Shown here: piece after piece, positions 1-12,397 of the stretch
Layout of the letters: every line of letters begins with the position of its first letter
Numbering within the stretch: the stretch's first letter is position 1
Assembly (NCBI GenBank): GCA_023374045.1
Contig: CM041778.1
Span: 366,642,831-366,706,830 of the forward strand
Direction of reading: 5' to 3'
DNA from: Limonium bicolor
Lineage: Eukaryota > Streptophyta > Magnoliopsida > Caryophyllales > Plumbaginaceae
DNA length: 64,000 bases
The notes under the pieces: generated by a model
Told to the model about the DNA's origin: nothing
The model's database searches: none
Seen by the model: only the letters and a program-made list of their open reading frames with translations
Program-made: the position numbers and the translations under genes

Positions 1-1616
1 GTGATATGGACTTTATTTCACCTTCCATGAAATAACTTTAGTCTTTCCCTTTAGAAACTTACCAAGGCTAGTTATGTTCTTGTAGGCTTAAGTTATCACA
101 TAATATTTCATGTGAATTAGGCCCAACCATTTGGCCCAATCCATATCTCAACCTTGGCCCAACCCATTTATTTCAATTATTTCTTACTTTACCCATAACT
201 ATGGTCTTAACACTTGTCTTCATTTGAATCCCTAAGCGGGATAATCTAGTTCACCACCTTGGCCCATTACCACATAATATAGAGCTCCATAAATCTTGAA
301 CTCATTTGCTAGGTTAGATTATGTTTTTAGTTATTTGAAGGTTGGCCTTTCCCTTAGCCCAACCTTGTTTTTGGGTCAAAGCCCTTATCCAATACTTAAT
401 TAAACTATCAAATTTGACCATTTGGTTAACGCGAGTCAACATGCCTAATTTTGTCAAGGTCAACGTGGTCAACATGTTTAAGTTAGGTCAATTGGTAAAT
501 TTAGTCAACCCTGATTCAAATTTCAATTTTTCAATCTAACCTAAGTAATTCAACTTTTAAGACCCCCCCCCATTCCATCCAGAACTCTAAATTCCAGTTT
601 TTCCCCAATTCCAAACAACCCTAGTCCATTTTCGAATTTGCCTCCAATTTAGCCAAAATTTCAACTATTTCCTCAATTGCATTTTAACTCCAAAATTCTC
701 TCAAATTTCAAACTGTCCCACCAAGTTTATCAAATTCCACATTTTCAAATTTAAACCACCAATTACATTTTAATTTTGCATAACCCTAACCCACCAACCA
801 AGTTTTAAGTTTCAAACTAATTCCAATTTATTTCAATTTTTTAGATTTCCCTTCAACTTTACCAACCCTAATTTTATTTCGATTGGCCCCATACTTTTTA
901 ACCTAATTTTTCAAAACTTTCTACACTTGCAATTTAAACCCTAGATCTTTTTAATTTTTGGATCTTTCCCACCATTCGTCCAAACCCTATTTTTTTCCTC
1001 CAACTTAATCTCTAAATTAACCTAATGTTGATTTGATCAAAAACCCTAAATGAAGCCCCAGTTTTCAATTTGTCCCAATTTCACCCCAAGACCCTAATTT
1101 TGAAACTAACCCAAATGAAACCTAAATTCAGCCTAATGTTCGCACACACATGAAACTCTAATTTTCGAACTCTCAAATCACTCATAATTAACTCGAATTT
1201 TTGAACACGGTAGGACCTCCAAAAACCCTAATTTTCGAAACTATGTTTATCCATAATCAACCCCCTGATTTTTGGATTAATTTACAACACCAACAAATTA
1301 TTTTTTCAGACGAGAATAAGAAGTAACTTAAAATTGACATTACCTTAAAATTAATTTACAATACCAACCATTTAATTTTTTGGAATTTTTAGATCTGGTG
1401 CTTACTCATCAATTAGAGATTCCCTTTGGTCTTTCCTTCGGTTTTTGCTTGTGTTTTTCTAGATCCAGCTGAGGAACAATCCTCTGGTTTAGTTTCAAGG
1501 TTCGGGCAAGGAAGTGAATGAGGAGCAAGTTAGGGTTTCGGAAATCCAACTTCAAAAACCACAAGAAAGTGCATATTTTTACCTTGAGTTTTTTGTTAGA
1601 ACTAGATTAACAACAC
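1..1616. other. AT-rich, repeat-like non-coding DNA
   Basis: No coding region is supported. The stretch is rich in pyrimidines, in scattered AACCCTAA-like motifs, and in GGCCCAA and TTGAC/GTCAA words (for example 120-180 and 410-520). The same word types dominate 61200-62200, so this may be the edge of a related large retroelement. That is an inference from composition only. Confidence 0.4.
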
Positions 1617-3113
1617 CGTAGCAGAAATATGTGACTATCTCTACCTAGGCATTGTACCTGTCGTTTTGCGGAATAGTGAATTAAGTGGGGGTTGTCAAAC
1701 TCAGGGACCTCGTTCAATTAATTGTCAATTTATAAACTAACTGAGAAACTAAACTAAGAAAACAGGAAAATGTCACTTTTTTGAGGTTTTCTTAGTTTAA
1801 ATAAAATACTGACTCAATAAACAATCATAAAATAATAAAACAATTAAAATAAGCTAAACAAAGAATAAAACTCTAAAACTAAGTAAGCACCCCAGATTGT
1901 TCTGCAAACCTTCACTTTTTAATCTATTAATAAACTCTTCCCTAATTCTGCAATAAATTCAGAAACTATAATTAATTCGTCAACGGCTAAGTCTAACGAA
2001 TCCTAACCAGTTGCTAGAACTAGCAGCAGACTAATGCTCTAATCCGGACACAACCAATAGCATAAAGAACAATTTCTATTGGAGACCGATTAACCTATAG
2101 ACGGGATCACGCTTCTAGTCGCTAATTAGGTTTAACTTCCTATGTCTTGTTATCTATCTCAGCTCTCGCGCGTTGATTAGAAAACTACAAAGATTGCTTT
2201 AATAATTGATTAGAAGATTAAAGCACATGAAGAACTGGAATTAAAACTATTGCATTAATGAATTAGTAAAAATATTTCAAAATAAGTATTAAGATCCGGT
2301 TTGCTACCCCAATATGGAGAGCTAAACTAAGTATGCTAACATGACTCTAAAAACAGGATAAATAACAAAGGAAGAACACATTGACAAATTAAATAAAAAG
2401 GAAAGAAGAAACTTTGTTAAGAAGATCCTCGCTTCGCCTTCTGTCGTCACATGTCTCTGCATTAATCCTCTGCCAGAAGTGGGGAGTGCTAACAATGGTG
2501 GAATTATGTGTATGGAAGGAAGACAAGAGAGGCAGAGCCTCTGCCCAAGCTGAGAGGCGGCGGCGTGTATAACCTCTGAAACATAACCCTAATGCTCATA
2601 TTTATAGAAGTAGCCGCAGAAAATTAATTAAGTGTAGCTTTTTTAAAACTTATAAACTTGATCGTGAATGTGATAAAATATTTAAATCCCATTTGACAAT
2701 GACGTGTTGTTATCCGGCCGTGAGAATGGTCATGAATGCAGCCGTGATTCCATGATGCAGCAATGAACTCACGTGAATATGTAGTTGCACCAGATTTTGA
2801 TTTCATCTTTATTAAATAATGATTCAATCATCAATTAATAATGATTCAATCATTTGTTATATAAATAGACACACGTCTCGACATAACTTCAATAGAGTCT
2901 AGATACTTTGTTTTTTTAGTTTGATTCGCTCCTCGTTTGTTGCGTTGGAATCCTCATGAGAAAATCTATGCATTTCCTAGACTTTTCACTGCATTAGTTC
3001 ACATCAAAATATAAATCTAAGGAAAATCATATGATAAGTGAGAAATATGACAAGAATTATTCTAAAATAGGAAGAATTAAAACCCTAAAAATAGATGTAT
3101 TTCGCACTTATCA
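1617..3113 (-). mobile_element. 3' LTR of a minus-strand Athila-like Ty3/gypsy element
   Basis: The block from 1617 to about 2698 recurs almost base for base at 8828-15052 once the insertions there are removed: GTAGCAGAAATATGTGACT near the left end, and AAATCCCATTT..ACAAT near 2690 and 15045. On the minus strand this LTR starts TGATAAGTGCG at 3113 and ends near 1617. It abuts a polypurine tract at 3114-3128, so it is the downstream LTR. The region 2699-3113 has no counterpart in the other copy, which is truncated there. Short repeats such as AATAATGATTCAATCAT (about 2814-2853, twice) lie inside. Length is about 1.5 kb. No target-site duplication could be matched because the other end is lost. 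Confidence 0.85.
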
Positions 3114-3128
3114 AACTTCCTCACACTT
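3114..3128 (-). promoter_or_regulatory. Polypurine tract of the Athila-like element
   Basis: On the minus strand this reads AAGTGTGAGGAAGTT and sits directly before the LTR start TGATAAGTGCG. A purine run immediately 5' of the 3' LTR primes plus-strand DNA synthesis in LTR retroelements. Just inside it lies GAGGACAAGCAAACG (minus strand), a phrase that, as I recall it, is typical of this position in Athila/Tat elements. Similar TTCCTCACACTT phrases recur near 4022 and 4230. Confidence 0.75.
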
Positions 3129-4644
3129 AGCGTTTGCTTGTCCTCAAGCAAATAAATAATAAAACTATCTCTAATGTCATAGCATCGAACCTTAGGATCG
3201 AACAAGTGCAGAAGAAAATCAAGCGAAATGGCAATCAAAAGAATACTCCTGCTCTTAGCTGTAAGTTTTCGCAAACAGTGAAAGAAGAACAATTGTGTAA
3301 AAGCATGGAGAATTTTGATTGCATAAACTAAATACAGGATAGCTTGGGATCTTCCACCAATTTCTTTCCTCTAACCTTTGGATGACATGGGGTGTGAAGT
3401 AACACCTTATTCTGTGATACCTTGCAATACCACGTACTCATGATCAGAAACAAAAATCAAACTGCAATTAACTTTTTTCGTATGCAAAAACTTTATTCTT
3501 CAAGAAATATATACAAAACAAACGAACTATTATGAATTGTAGAGTTATTCTGTAACCCATAATTTTCTCTCTATCCTTGTAACGGTGTTGGGCCAACTAT
3601 CCCAGATCCCGAGACCTTAGGTATATAGTGTAAAGACACCCCTAGGACTTAATAACCGGATAGACGAGGTCTGCTTTTGTTAGGAAAATTTATGATCAGG
3701 GGAGTACCTTGCCTTAACCTTTCATTCCAAACTTTCACATCATTTCCAAAATCCCAAACTAAACTAATTCAAATTACACAATAAGCTAATCACCAAATTT
3801 CAGTGAAAACATAATTAGTTTGAATAAAAACAAGTTATGTTAGTCAAACAGCTTTAAGCAAGAGAATTTTTGAGGTTGTCACCTGGCTCAACTTCAAACT
3901 TCCACAAGCATTTTCACCCAAAAAATCAATATTTATAGGCACTCTGAGAAGCTATTCTTTCAAAGCAAGAAGACAATAAAAAACAAGTGCAACTGGCATA
4001 TTTTCAGGGAAAAGTCTCTACTTCCTCACACTTAAAAAGAGCAATGTCCTCATTGTTCAAAAATGAAAATCAAGAAAAGACCTTTCAAAATATGCCACTC
4101 ATGAAGAATTTTATTCAGAAAATCATGGACTTATAAAAAAAAAAACAATTATAGCATGATAGGTTGAACACATCCATTAAATTAAAGAAACAGAAACTCC
4201 CCTGATATCGTAGATTGAGGAAGGTTCACTTCCTCACACTTGAGCTTGAACAATGGGGGTAGCATCGTTCCTCACAATTGCATCCAAGCAAGTGTCCAAC
4301 CTTGGAGAGTGAGACATTGAAAATATTACACGTCGCTGGGTTGCTTCCTAGTTAGTTGCCTTTCTTCCTCTATGTAAAACTCTATCGATCTCAGGTTCAA
4401 AATCTGTTGGTGGGCCTCTTGCAGATCGAGTTGGACACATAAAAGAAGGGCTATGGCTACACCCAACGAGCGATTCCTTTTTCCTTTTTTTTTCTTCTGT
4501 CCTGGTGCCCTTTTGTAGTTTTTTCTTTTTTTATTATAAAACTTTAAATCATTGTAACTTTTAATATATAAGTCCAAAATGAAAAAAAATGTCATTGTTT
4601 ACCTAAATTCAAGCTCTTCAAAACAAGACCAATCATGGATATAT

Positions 4645-5144
4645 NNNNNNNNNNNNNNNNNNNNNNNNNNNNNNNNNNNNNNNNNNNNNNNNNNNNNNNN
4701 NNNNNNNNNNNNNNNNNNNNNNNNNNNNNNNNNNNNNNNNNNNNNNNNNNNNNNNNNNNNNNNNNNNNNNNNNNNNNNNNNNNNNNNNNNNNNNNNNNNN
4801 NNNNNNNNNNNNNNNNNNNNNNNNNNNNNNNNNNNNNNNNNNNNNNNNNNNNNNNNNNNNNNNNNNNNNNNNNNNNNNNNNNNNNNNNNNNNNNNNNNNN
4901 NNNNNNNNNNNNNNNNNNNNNNNNNNNNNNNNNNNNNNNNNNNNNNNNNNNNNNNNNNNNNNNNNNNNNNNNNNNNNNNNNNNNNNNNNNNNNNNNNNNN
5001 NNNNNNNNNNNNNNNNNNNNNNNNNNNNNNNNNNNNNNNNNNNNNNNNNNNNNNNNNNNNNNNNNNNNNNNNNNNNNNNNNNNNNNNNNNNNNNNNNNNN
5101 NNNNNNNNNNNNNNNNNNNNNNNNNNNNNNNNNNNNNNNNNNNN
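4645..5144. other. Assembly gap of 500 N
   Basis: An unbroken run of exactly 500 undetermined bases, most likely a placeholder length. It begins at the inner end of the left arm of a long inverted repeat, a structure that often breaks assembly. Translations across it are meaningless. Confidence 1.
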
Positions 5145-5199
5145 TTTGACAACTTTAAAAAAAATTATTTTTACATGTATGGAGCATAGAACGTAAAAG

Positions 5200-5560
5200 A
5201 AAACTTGTACAGATGGTTATACAAACTTGTACAAATATTCACTAAAACATGTACATCCTCACGTAAAGACAAGTACATTCTCGCATTAAAAACATATAGA
5301 TAGTCATATAAACCTGTACGAATCATTAAATATGTACATCCTTAAATTAAAACCTGTACATATAAGGAAGAACACTTGTACAGACGGTCATACAAACATG
5401 TACATATGGCCATACAAACATGTACAGATGTTCATTAAAGAACATGTACAGATGTTCATTAAAGAACATGTACATTCTCACATTTGAACATGTACATCGT
5501 CACATTAAAACATGTACATTCTCACATTGAAATATGTACGTACATCCTCACATTAAAATA
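5200..5560. repeat. Degenerate tandem repeats built on TGTACA
   Basis: Irregular units of roughly 28-35 bp, each with a TGTACA or close variant, usually followed by TCCTCAC or TTCTCACATT and AAAACA. Two near-perfect consecutive copies of ACAGATGTTCATTAAAGAAC lie around 5423-5469. The array forms the interior of the long-TIR element and may extend into the gap. The second copy of the element (23279-24769) shows no similar array. Confidence 0.75.
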
Positions 5561-6347
5561 TCATGGTATACATGTAAAAATATATATTTTTTAAAAGTTA
5601 TCAAAACATATCCATGACTGGTCTTGTTTTGAAGAGCTCGAATTTAGATGAACAATGATATAATTTTTTTCATTTTGGACTTATATATTAAAAATTATAA
5701 CAATTAAATTTTTTTATAATTAAGTAAGAAAAAGAAAAAAAATTAAAAAACAAAAATCATCACCCCACCGTCGCGTATGCAAGGAAAAAGAAATTAAAAA
5801 AAAAAAAGTAAACCGACGCGCGCCGCTGCTCCCTTCTCCTCTGGATGTAGCTATATAGATACACTAACATGTAGCCAAGAATTTGGCTAAAAGAAAATAG
5901 AATTAATCAAGAGAAAAATTACAAAAACCACTAAAAATAATCTAGAATAAAATAATTCCTAGAAATCAAATCTATATAGAAAAATTAAAATATGAAGAGA
6001 AACACACCAAAATCCGAAACCTAAAATGCAAATGCACAAAAAAAGAAATTGAGAATAAAACTAATCCTAATATAACGCAAATTTTCTATAAAGGAAAACA
6101 AAGATCCAAATAAAATTATAAAAAAATAAACAACTAAAATCAAACAAAAAAAAACCCTATTAATCAAACAAAAATAAAAAGGATATAAATCGAAAATAAA
6201 GAAATCAGAAATCCTAATATCTAACATGCAAGCATAAGCAAAGGGGAAAAATAAAAAATAATAAAGTAAAAGAAAACATAAATAAAATGAAATGCAAAAC
6301 GCTAATCCTAATTAAAGAAAAAAGAAAACAGTTAATCCTATAAAAAA

Positions 6348-7887
6348 CACTACTACATATAAGATCTATAGAGGCAACTTTTATTGCCTCTGTTGAACAA
6401 AAATTTGCCTCGATAGGGTATTAGAGGCGACTTTTTAGTTGCCTCTATCTTGCCTCTAAAGACTTGCCTCAGTTGAATCCAGAGGCGACTTAGTACTTTG
6501 CCTCTAATGATTCAACATTTCGAGGCAACTTTTCTTGCCTCGATTGATCAGTGTCAAATGAGGCAAACAAAACTCGCCCCCATTGCTTACACTCAACAGA
6601 GGCAAACTGTAGCACCTCGCCTCCCTTGATCTTCTACTAAGCCAAAGTACTACTGTATTACAGAGGCAACGTTTTTTTGTCGCCCCCGTTGATACCGAAC
6701 TACAGAAGTATTGCAAAGCAAAAAAAGAAAAGTAGTAAAACATTTGTTACCTATTTGCTAAGCGTGAGCATGGCCTTGCTTGTTGGACTCTATAACTTGG
6801 GATGTTGCTTGTTAGACGGGAGTTGCTCCCAAATCTCACGACCTCGCTATCTAAAGCCATAAGGTGGTTGTCTTCCTCACCGCTACCACTTCATTGCTTG
6901 TAACCTTATGAATTCCCCAAATTATAGCCTGCTAAACCTATATTATAGAATGGAAGAGAAGAACGACGAAGGTAGATGCAAGAGACATTCACAAGCGAAT
7001 ATAAGAAACCATAGTTTACCGGCGGATTCCACCCATTGCACCAGAGGTAGAAGAAGTTGCTCGACGCTTGGCTCTTCGATGTGGACTTTCGGATTGTTTT
7101 TTGAGGAAAGAAGGAAAATCCCCGCTCTGCTAGTCTTTTTGTAGTGAAACGAATGGGCATCGATTTGTCCAACAAAAAACCTAGGATTTCACGGCAAAAG
7201 ACAAAATAAACAATAGAGGACGCCAAGAAGACTTTGCAGTTGAGCGGGAATGATGCTCGGGAAGCTGAGGAAGAACTAGTTTACCTACGAGTCAACAGAG
7301 ATGAAGATGAAGGTCAGAGTTAGCAATGAGTTAGCAATGAACGGGGTTGGAGGTCCGAGATGGATGGAGAAGGAAGTGAGTTGCGAGAATTTTTTTTTTT
7401 AGAATTGCGTCAGTGAAGACAGGAGAACTTGCGTGGAATTGTAAATATAATACAACCGAGGCGACCACGGTGCTTGCCTCCATATATAAGTCAGGAAATG
7501 TACATAGTAATAGAGGCGATACGTGTATGTTGCCTCCATTGATTATTCTAGAGAATGTGCAAGGGAGGCGACCCATAGCACCTTGCCTCCGCAGATACAT
7601 CAACCGAGGTGACTAAAAGGTTGCCTCCAAATATGTATATAGCAATAGAGGCGAGTTGTTTATGTTGCCTCTATTACTAACTTTGAAGAATGAACAAAGG
7701 AGGCGATGTTAGTTACTCGCCTCTATTGAGCTGATCAATGGAAGCAACATTCAGGTTGCCTCCGTTGATCTCACCAACAGAGGCAACTTTTCTTTTCGCC
7801 TCCCTTGATTTCATTTAGGAGGCAAGTTTTTTGTTGCCTCGGTTGATTTTATCCAACTTGCCCCCCTTGATAAACAATGTTGTAGTG
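6348..7887. mobile_element. Non-autonomous CACTA (En/Spm-type) DNA transposon
   Basis: It starts CACTACTACA and ends TGTTGTAGTG, an inverted repeat of the CACTA type, and is flanked on both sides by AAA, fitting the 3-bp target duplication of this superfamily. Both subterminal zones (about 6366-6690 and 7455-7870) are packed with a motif of the form AGAGGCRACTTTT..TTGCCTCT in both orientations, as expected of transposase-binding subterminal repeats. The centre (about 6900-7400) is unique sequence without a recognisable transposase. Size is 1540 bp. It sits inside the Athila-like internal region. Confidence 0.88.
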
Positions 7888-8803
7888 AAAAGCAATACAC
7901 ATAAATCAAATATAGAAAGAGAATAACTCAAAACAAAACATCAATTAAACTAAAAATAAATCAAAAATCAAAAATCAAATCCTAAATAAAAAGCAAAAAG
8001 AAATAACTAAAACAAAGTATATCAAACTACTTAACTATAAAATAAATAATATACTTTTTTTTGATCGGATAAAATAAATAATATACGTAAACAAAACGAA
8101 AAGCTGAATAAATACTAAATTAAACAAAAAGAATTTAATAAATTAAACAGAAAAAAATTAACTAACTAAAAAAACGTAAACTAAAATTAATTAAACTAAA
8201 ATAATTCCTAAAATTAAGAAAGGGAGATTAGAACAAAAGGAAAAAAATTCTAAGTAAAATGAAAATTGGAATCCATCTAACAAATAAAAAGAACTAAATT
8301 CTAATCCAAAACTTAAACATAAATCCTACTTAAATAAAACCTAAAAAAACAATTCAGCGCCACCAAATGAAACTATTTAAATAAACAAAATGAAAATAAT
8401 AATTAAAATTAAAAGAAAAAACTTAAAAAAACTTATATAAACAAATCAAAAAGAAAAACTAAACTAAAATCTAAGAAACTGCGACATCAGAATTATCGCT
8501 AGATAAACAAATCAATAAAGAAAAATTAAAACAAAAAGAAAAACCAAAATACCTAATAAAAATACTACAATTAAAAATATTAAACAAAGAAAAATAACAA
8601 ATAAACGAAATAAAAATAAGAAAGAGCCACGCAGACAAATTGAATGAAATGAAGAAAGGTATATACTACGTAATAAAATTGAAACTATCTAGAAGTTACC
8701 TAAATAAGTTATAATTAAAATGAAATTAATAAACTAAATAAAAATAAAGTAACAAAAAAACTAAAATCTCAATTAAATAAAACTAAACTGCCAATTAACC
8801 GTG

Positions 8804-8821
8804 TCCCCGACAACGGCATCA
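8804..8821 (-). promoter_or_regulatory. Primer binding site of the Athila-like element
   Basis: The minus strand reads TGATGCCGTTGTCGGGGA, very close to the TGGCGCCGTTGCCGGGGA primer-binding sequence of many plant Ty3/gypsy elements. It lies seven bases from the LTR end (8828). This fixes the element on the minus strand, with its 5' LTR to the right. Confidence 0.8.
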
Positions 8822-10989
8822 AAAACTTGTAGCAGAAATATGTGACTATCTCTATCTAGGTATTGTACCTATCGTTTTGCGGAATAGTAAATTAAGTGGG
8901 GTTGTCGAACTCAGGGACTTCGGTCAATTAATTGACTAACTGAAAAAACTAAACTAAGAAAACAGAAAAATGTCACGTTTTTGAGGTTTTCTTAGTTTAA
9001 ATAAAATACTGACTCGATAAATAAACATAAAATAATAAAACAATTAAAATAAGTTAAACAAAAAATAAAACTCTAAAACTAAGGAAGCACCCGGATTGTT
9101 ATGCAAACCTTTACTTTCTAATCTATTAATAAACTTTTTCTAATTTTGCAATAAACTCAAAAACTATAACTAAATCGTCAACGGCTAAGTCTATCCTAAC
9201 CAGTTGCTAGAACTAGAAGCAGACTAATGCTCTAATCCGGACACAACCAATTGCATAAAGAACAATTTCTATTGGAGACCGATTAACCTATAGGCGGGTC
9301 ACGCTTCTAGTCGCTAATAGGGTTTAACTTCCTATGTCTTGTTATCTATCTCAGCTCTCGCGTGTTGATTAGAAAACTACAAAGATTACTTTAATAATTG
9401 ATCGGAAGATTAAAGCACATGAAGAACTGGAATTAAACTACTGCCTTAATGAATTAGTAAAAAGATTACAAAATAAATATTAAGATCCGGTTTGCTACCC
9501 CAATCTGGGGAGCTAAACTAACTACGCTAACACGACTCTAAAAACAGTAAAAATAACAAAGGAAGAACACATTGACAAATTATATAAAAAGGAAAGAAGA
9601 AACTCTGTTAAGAAGTGAAATACCCGCAAATTTTGAATTAAGATACATATAATATATAGTCAAATAAGTAAGTTAGTAGTTATATGAGAATGGATATTAG
9701 AGGTCCGGGGAAGTTAGTAAATTATATGATCTTTATCCTTTCTCTAAATTAATATAATACTAAAGTATGCTATATTAAACACCTTCCTGAGCTCCCCGAA
9801 ATTATTTATTATAACTTAATTATCCAGTTTCTATCTTAAGGGAATTATTGGTATGTATTTAACTACTTATTGTTCCTTAAATAAATCTTTTTCCCTAAAA
9901 GATAATTACAAACATCGCTCATCTTGTTATGTGGCTGAATTGTTTTCTTTATTTATATTAGTAAGGCATTCCTTATCTCTTAGTTAGTTACGTGGCAAAA
10001 TCTAATTTCCCTTCGAATTACTAATAACATTAATTACTTCTTTCTCTTCTATATTATTCGGAACGCTAAATATCTTCTTTTGTGTAATTTACAACACTGA
10101 TTATTTTACTTCTTAAATTATTTACAACATCTTCCTGACTCTAAGAGATCAATTTTAGTTTTACTTCTTCCAAATTATCTAGATATTGGTAAACCCTTAT
10201 TTCTCTCCCGATGTATTTAATCTTGCTATTCTAGCTCTTTCTAACGTTAACAATCTCCTAATTCTCATCCACATCAACTAATTATTTGAATTGTTATTTA
10301 TTTCTTTCAACTAAATATTTTCTAAATGATTTAGTTACACTCTTAAATTATTTACAATGTTAATCTAATTATTTTCTCTCCTCTTAGATAACTTACAAAA
10401 CTGATTTACTAAATATCTCTCATTTCTAAATTACTAGTAATATTCTATTTAAACCATGACTTTCCCCACTCCATTGGATAAAAAAAAGACTTTCCCCACT
10501 CCCTTCTTCCTCGTCACGACATTCTACAACTACAATAATATTCTTTTTCTTCTCTTCTAAACTCCCAATTCACGTTCTTCTGCTGTTGTCGAAGCTCTTC
10601 CCTGGTGCCGAATTAGAGTCGTTCGAAGGGTAAGTATAATTATAATAGTTGGGATTACAAAGGTTGTATTCAATTATATTTTTATTGGAGGATTGTTGAA
10701 AGTGTATGTATTAAATCCTAGATATCGAGTTCATTAATGGTGGATGCTATTGGTTGTGGGTGATATCTCTTCTCGACTGGACATTGGTTCCAGGTAAACA
10801 TCTATGCTCATCATCGTTTTCTCGTGTGGTTTTGTGAAATATTGATGGACTAATAAAACCCTGATTGGGGGATTTTGGAAGTCGGGAATTATTTTTCCCC
10901 CGTGTATTCTGGATTCAATGGTTTTACAATTGGAATTGGTTATTGTTTTTGGGAGACTTTCACTGGATGAATCGTTTGGATTGTTGACC

Positions 10990-11082
10990 TTTATGGTGCT
11001 CCGTGTAAATTGTTGGTACCTTTATGGTGCTCCGTGTAAATTATTGGTACCTTTATGGTGCTCCGTGAAATTATTGGTACTT
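10990..11082 (+). repeat. 31-bp tandem repeat, three units
   Basis: The phrase TTTATGGTGCTCCGTGAAATT or its variant restarts at 10990, 11021 and 11052, a period of 31 bp. It lies about 90 bp before the conserved block TGTGCACACTTAAGGACTTA. The related solo LTRs at 12398 and 49866 carry different short repeats at the matching place. Confidence 0.85.
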
Positions 11083-11907
11083 TGTACCCATTGAATTTTT
11101 GTCTGCAGACATTACTTACAATTAAGCCCTATGATCTACTCCTTTAGGTCAAAAGTACCTTTTGGGGGCTGTGCACACTTAAGGACTTAGGGTGAGGTGA
11201 AATTATTTTGTTGCGGCCCCAATTTGGGTGTCCGTGCGTGAATACTGATGATTGAAATCCTGGTGAAAGTTCTCCCCCGAAAGATTTTGGTGAATGAGAT
11301 TGTTGGAGATGGTTTCGATTGAGAAGTGTTATTTTATGTGTCGTTGGTTTCCAAATACAAAATAAGTTTCAAAATGTATTTTACACAATGAGACAATGTT
11401 TACTTAGTTTCACTGATTTGCGCGGTCCCTTCTTGTTTTTGTATATTGTTTTATGATCGTAGGTAATGGTTGCTGAAGTTGGGCACCGAGATACGTTATC
11501 ACATAGTTTAGGAATTTGGAGTTGTTCTGAATATTAGATTGAGATACAATGACTAGTAATGAATTCCTTTGAATTGCAATGTTTGATAAATGTTTTGGAG
11601 TTTATTTTTGGTTGGATAAAGCCTGAGCACTCAATGGGTATTGAGTGTGGCGGCAATGCCCTGGTCAATTTATTTCGGCTGTTGTTCAAGTTAAACTATC
11701 AGTTATCATGTTCAAGACAATGTTCTTTGACATTTATAAATCGTGTTTATCATCCGTAGATTTTAAATGTTGTTTCTGCTGTGTTTCTTTAGTATTTATT
11801 CATATACATATGTTTATTGAAACATTTCTTTATCATTTGTTATCAGCTTGTGATTACTTTCATGTCTTTATAACTCTGTTTTCAAACTGATTCTCGCAAG
11901 TATGGAC

Positions 11908-12165
11908 CTGTCCGAACGTCCTTCCGGACATACATGTTCGGATAGATCCCGGAACGCATTTTATTTTTCTGTCTTTAGTTGTGTCTGAACATCTGTCCAA
12001 ACTTCAATGTTTGGACAGCATGCGAGGACGAATCCAACTTGTAAGTCTCGACTCATGTCCGAACTTACAAGTTCGGACCAATGTTCGGACACTTGGGTTT
12101 TCACAGTACGTTTTCTTCTCGGCTTGTGTCCGAACATCAATGTCCGAACACAAGTTCGGACAAAG
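11908..12165. repeat. Cluster of GTCCGAAC/GTTCGGAC palindromic repeats (LTR 1)
   Basis: Several short inverted repeats of the form GTCCGAACTTN(4-6)AAGTTCGGAC, with variants such as ATGTTCGGA and GTCCGGACA, occur within about 260 bp near the 3' end of solo LTR 1. The same cluster occurs in solo LTRs 2 and 3. Function unknown. Confidence 0.85.
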
Positions 12166-12397
12166 GTTGTTTTGCAGTTTTAGAACTTGTTTGAAGTCCG
12201 TTTTTGAATCCGTTTGCGCTGCTAGATTTGTATTTTCATATACTTTCATTTAAGGCAAAATCCAGGGTGTTACAAGAAGATCCTCGCTCCGCCTTCTGTC
12301 GTCACATGTATCTGCATTAATCTCTGCCAGAAGTGGGGAGTGCTGACAATAGTGGAATTATGTGTATGGAAGGAAGACAGGAGAGGCAGAGTCTTTG

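Larger units (their letters stand above)
4533..5726. mobile_element. Long-TIR DNA element (copy 1), interrupted by the assembly gap
   Basis: The left arm (about 4533-4644) and right arm (about 5603-5726) are inverted repeats of each other over more than 90 bp. Both contain TATATAAGTCCAAAATG-like, AAATTCAAGCTCTTCAAAAC and ACAAGACCA-like words. A second copy with the same arms lies at 23279-24769. Arms of this length suggest a Mutator-like or other long-TIR family. No transposase is visible. No convincing 9-bp target duplication was found, so the exact ends are uncertain. Confidence 0.75.
3114..8827 (-). mobile_element. Internal region of the Athila-like retroelement, no intact gag-pol
   Basis: This is the span between the two LTRs, bounded by a polypurine tract on the left and a primer binding site on the right. 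No reverse transcriptase, integrase or gag frame can be read on either strand. Outside the nested elements it is A-rich on the plus strand (5870-6340 and 7890-8800). Three TTCCTCACACTT phrases (3117, 4022, 4230) suggest repeated polypurine-like units. The element is either a non-autonomous derivative or decayed past recognition. Two DNA elements and an assembly gap lie inside. Confidence 0.7.
9616..12274 (+). mobile_element. Solo LTR 1 of the TGAAATACCC/GGGTGTTACA family
   Basis: It begins TGAAATACCC and ends GGGTGTTACA, and is flanked by the perfect 5-bp duplication AGAAG (9611-9615 and 12275-12279). The empty site is visible in the sister LTR near 2415. Length is 2659 bp. There are no gag-pol sequences, so it is a solo LTR left by LTR-LTR recombination, or a very reduced element. 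It contains a three-unit 31-bp tandem repeat (10990-11082), a TGTGCACACTTAAGGACTTA block near 11170, a hairpin at 11628-11647, and a palindrome cluster near its 3' end. The conserved short ends and multi-kilobase length resemble Tekay/Del chromovirus LTRs (inference). Confidence 0.88.

Noticed and set aside
1..1300. Scattered AACCCTAA motifs as an interstitial telomere
   Set aside because: The motifs are not in tandem and are embedded in generally AT- and pyrimidine-rich DNA.
4579..5196. Frames spanning the N run
   Set aside because: They exist only because undetermined bases contain no stop codons.
7331..7616. Small frames in the CACTA element
   Set aside because: They overlap on both strands across subterminal repeats and have no transposase motif.
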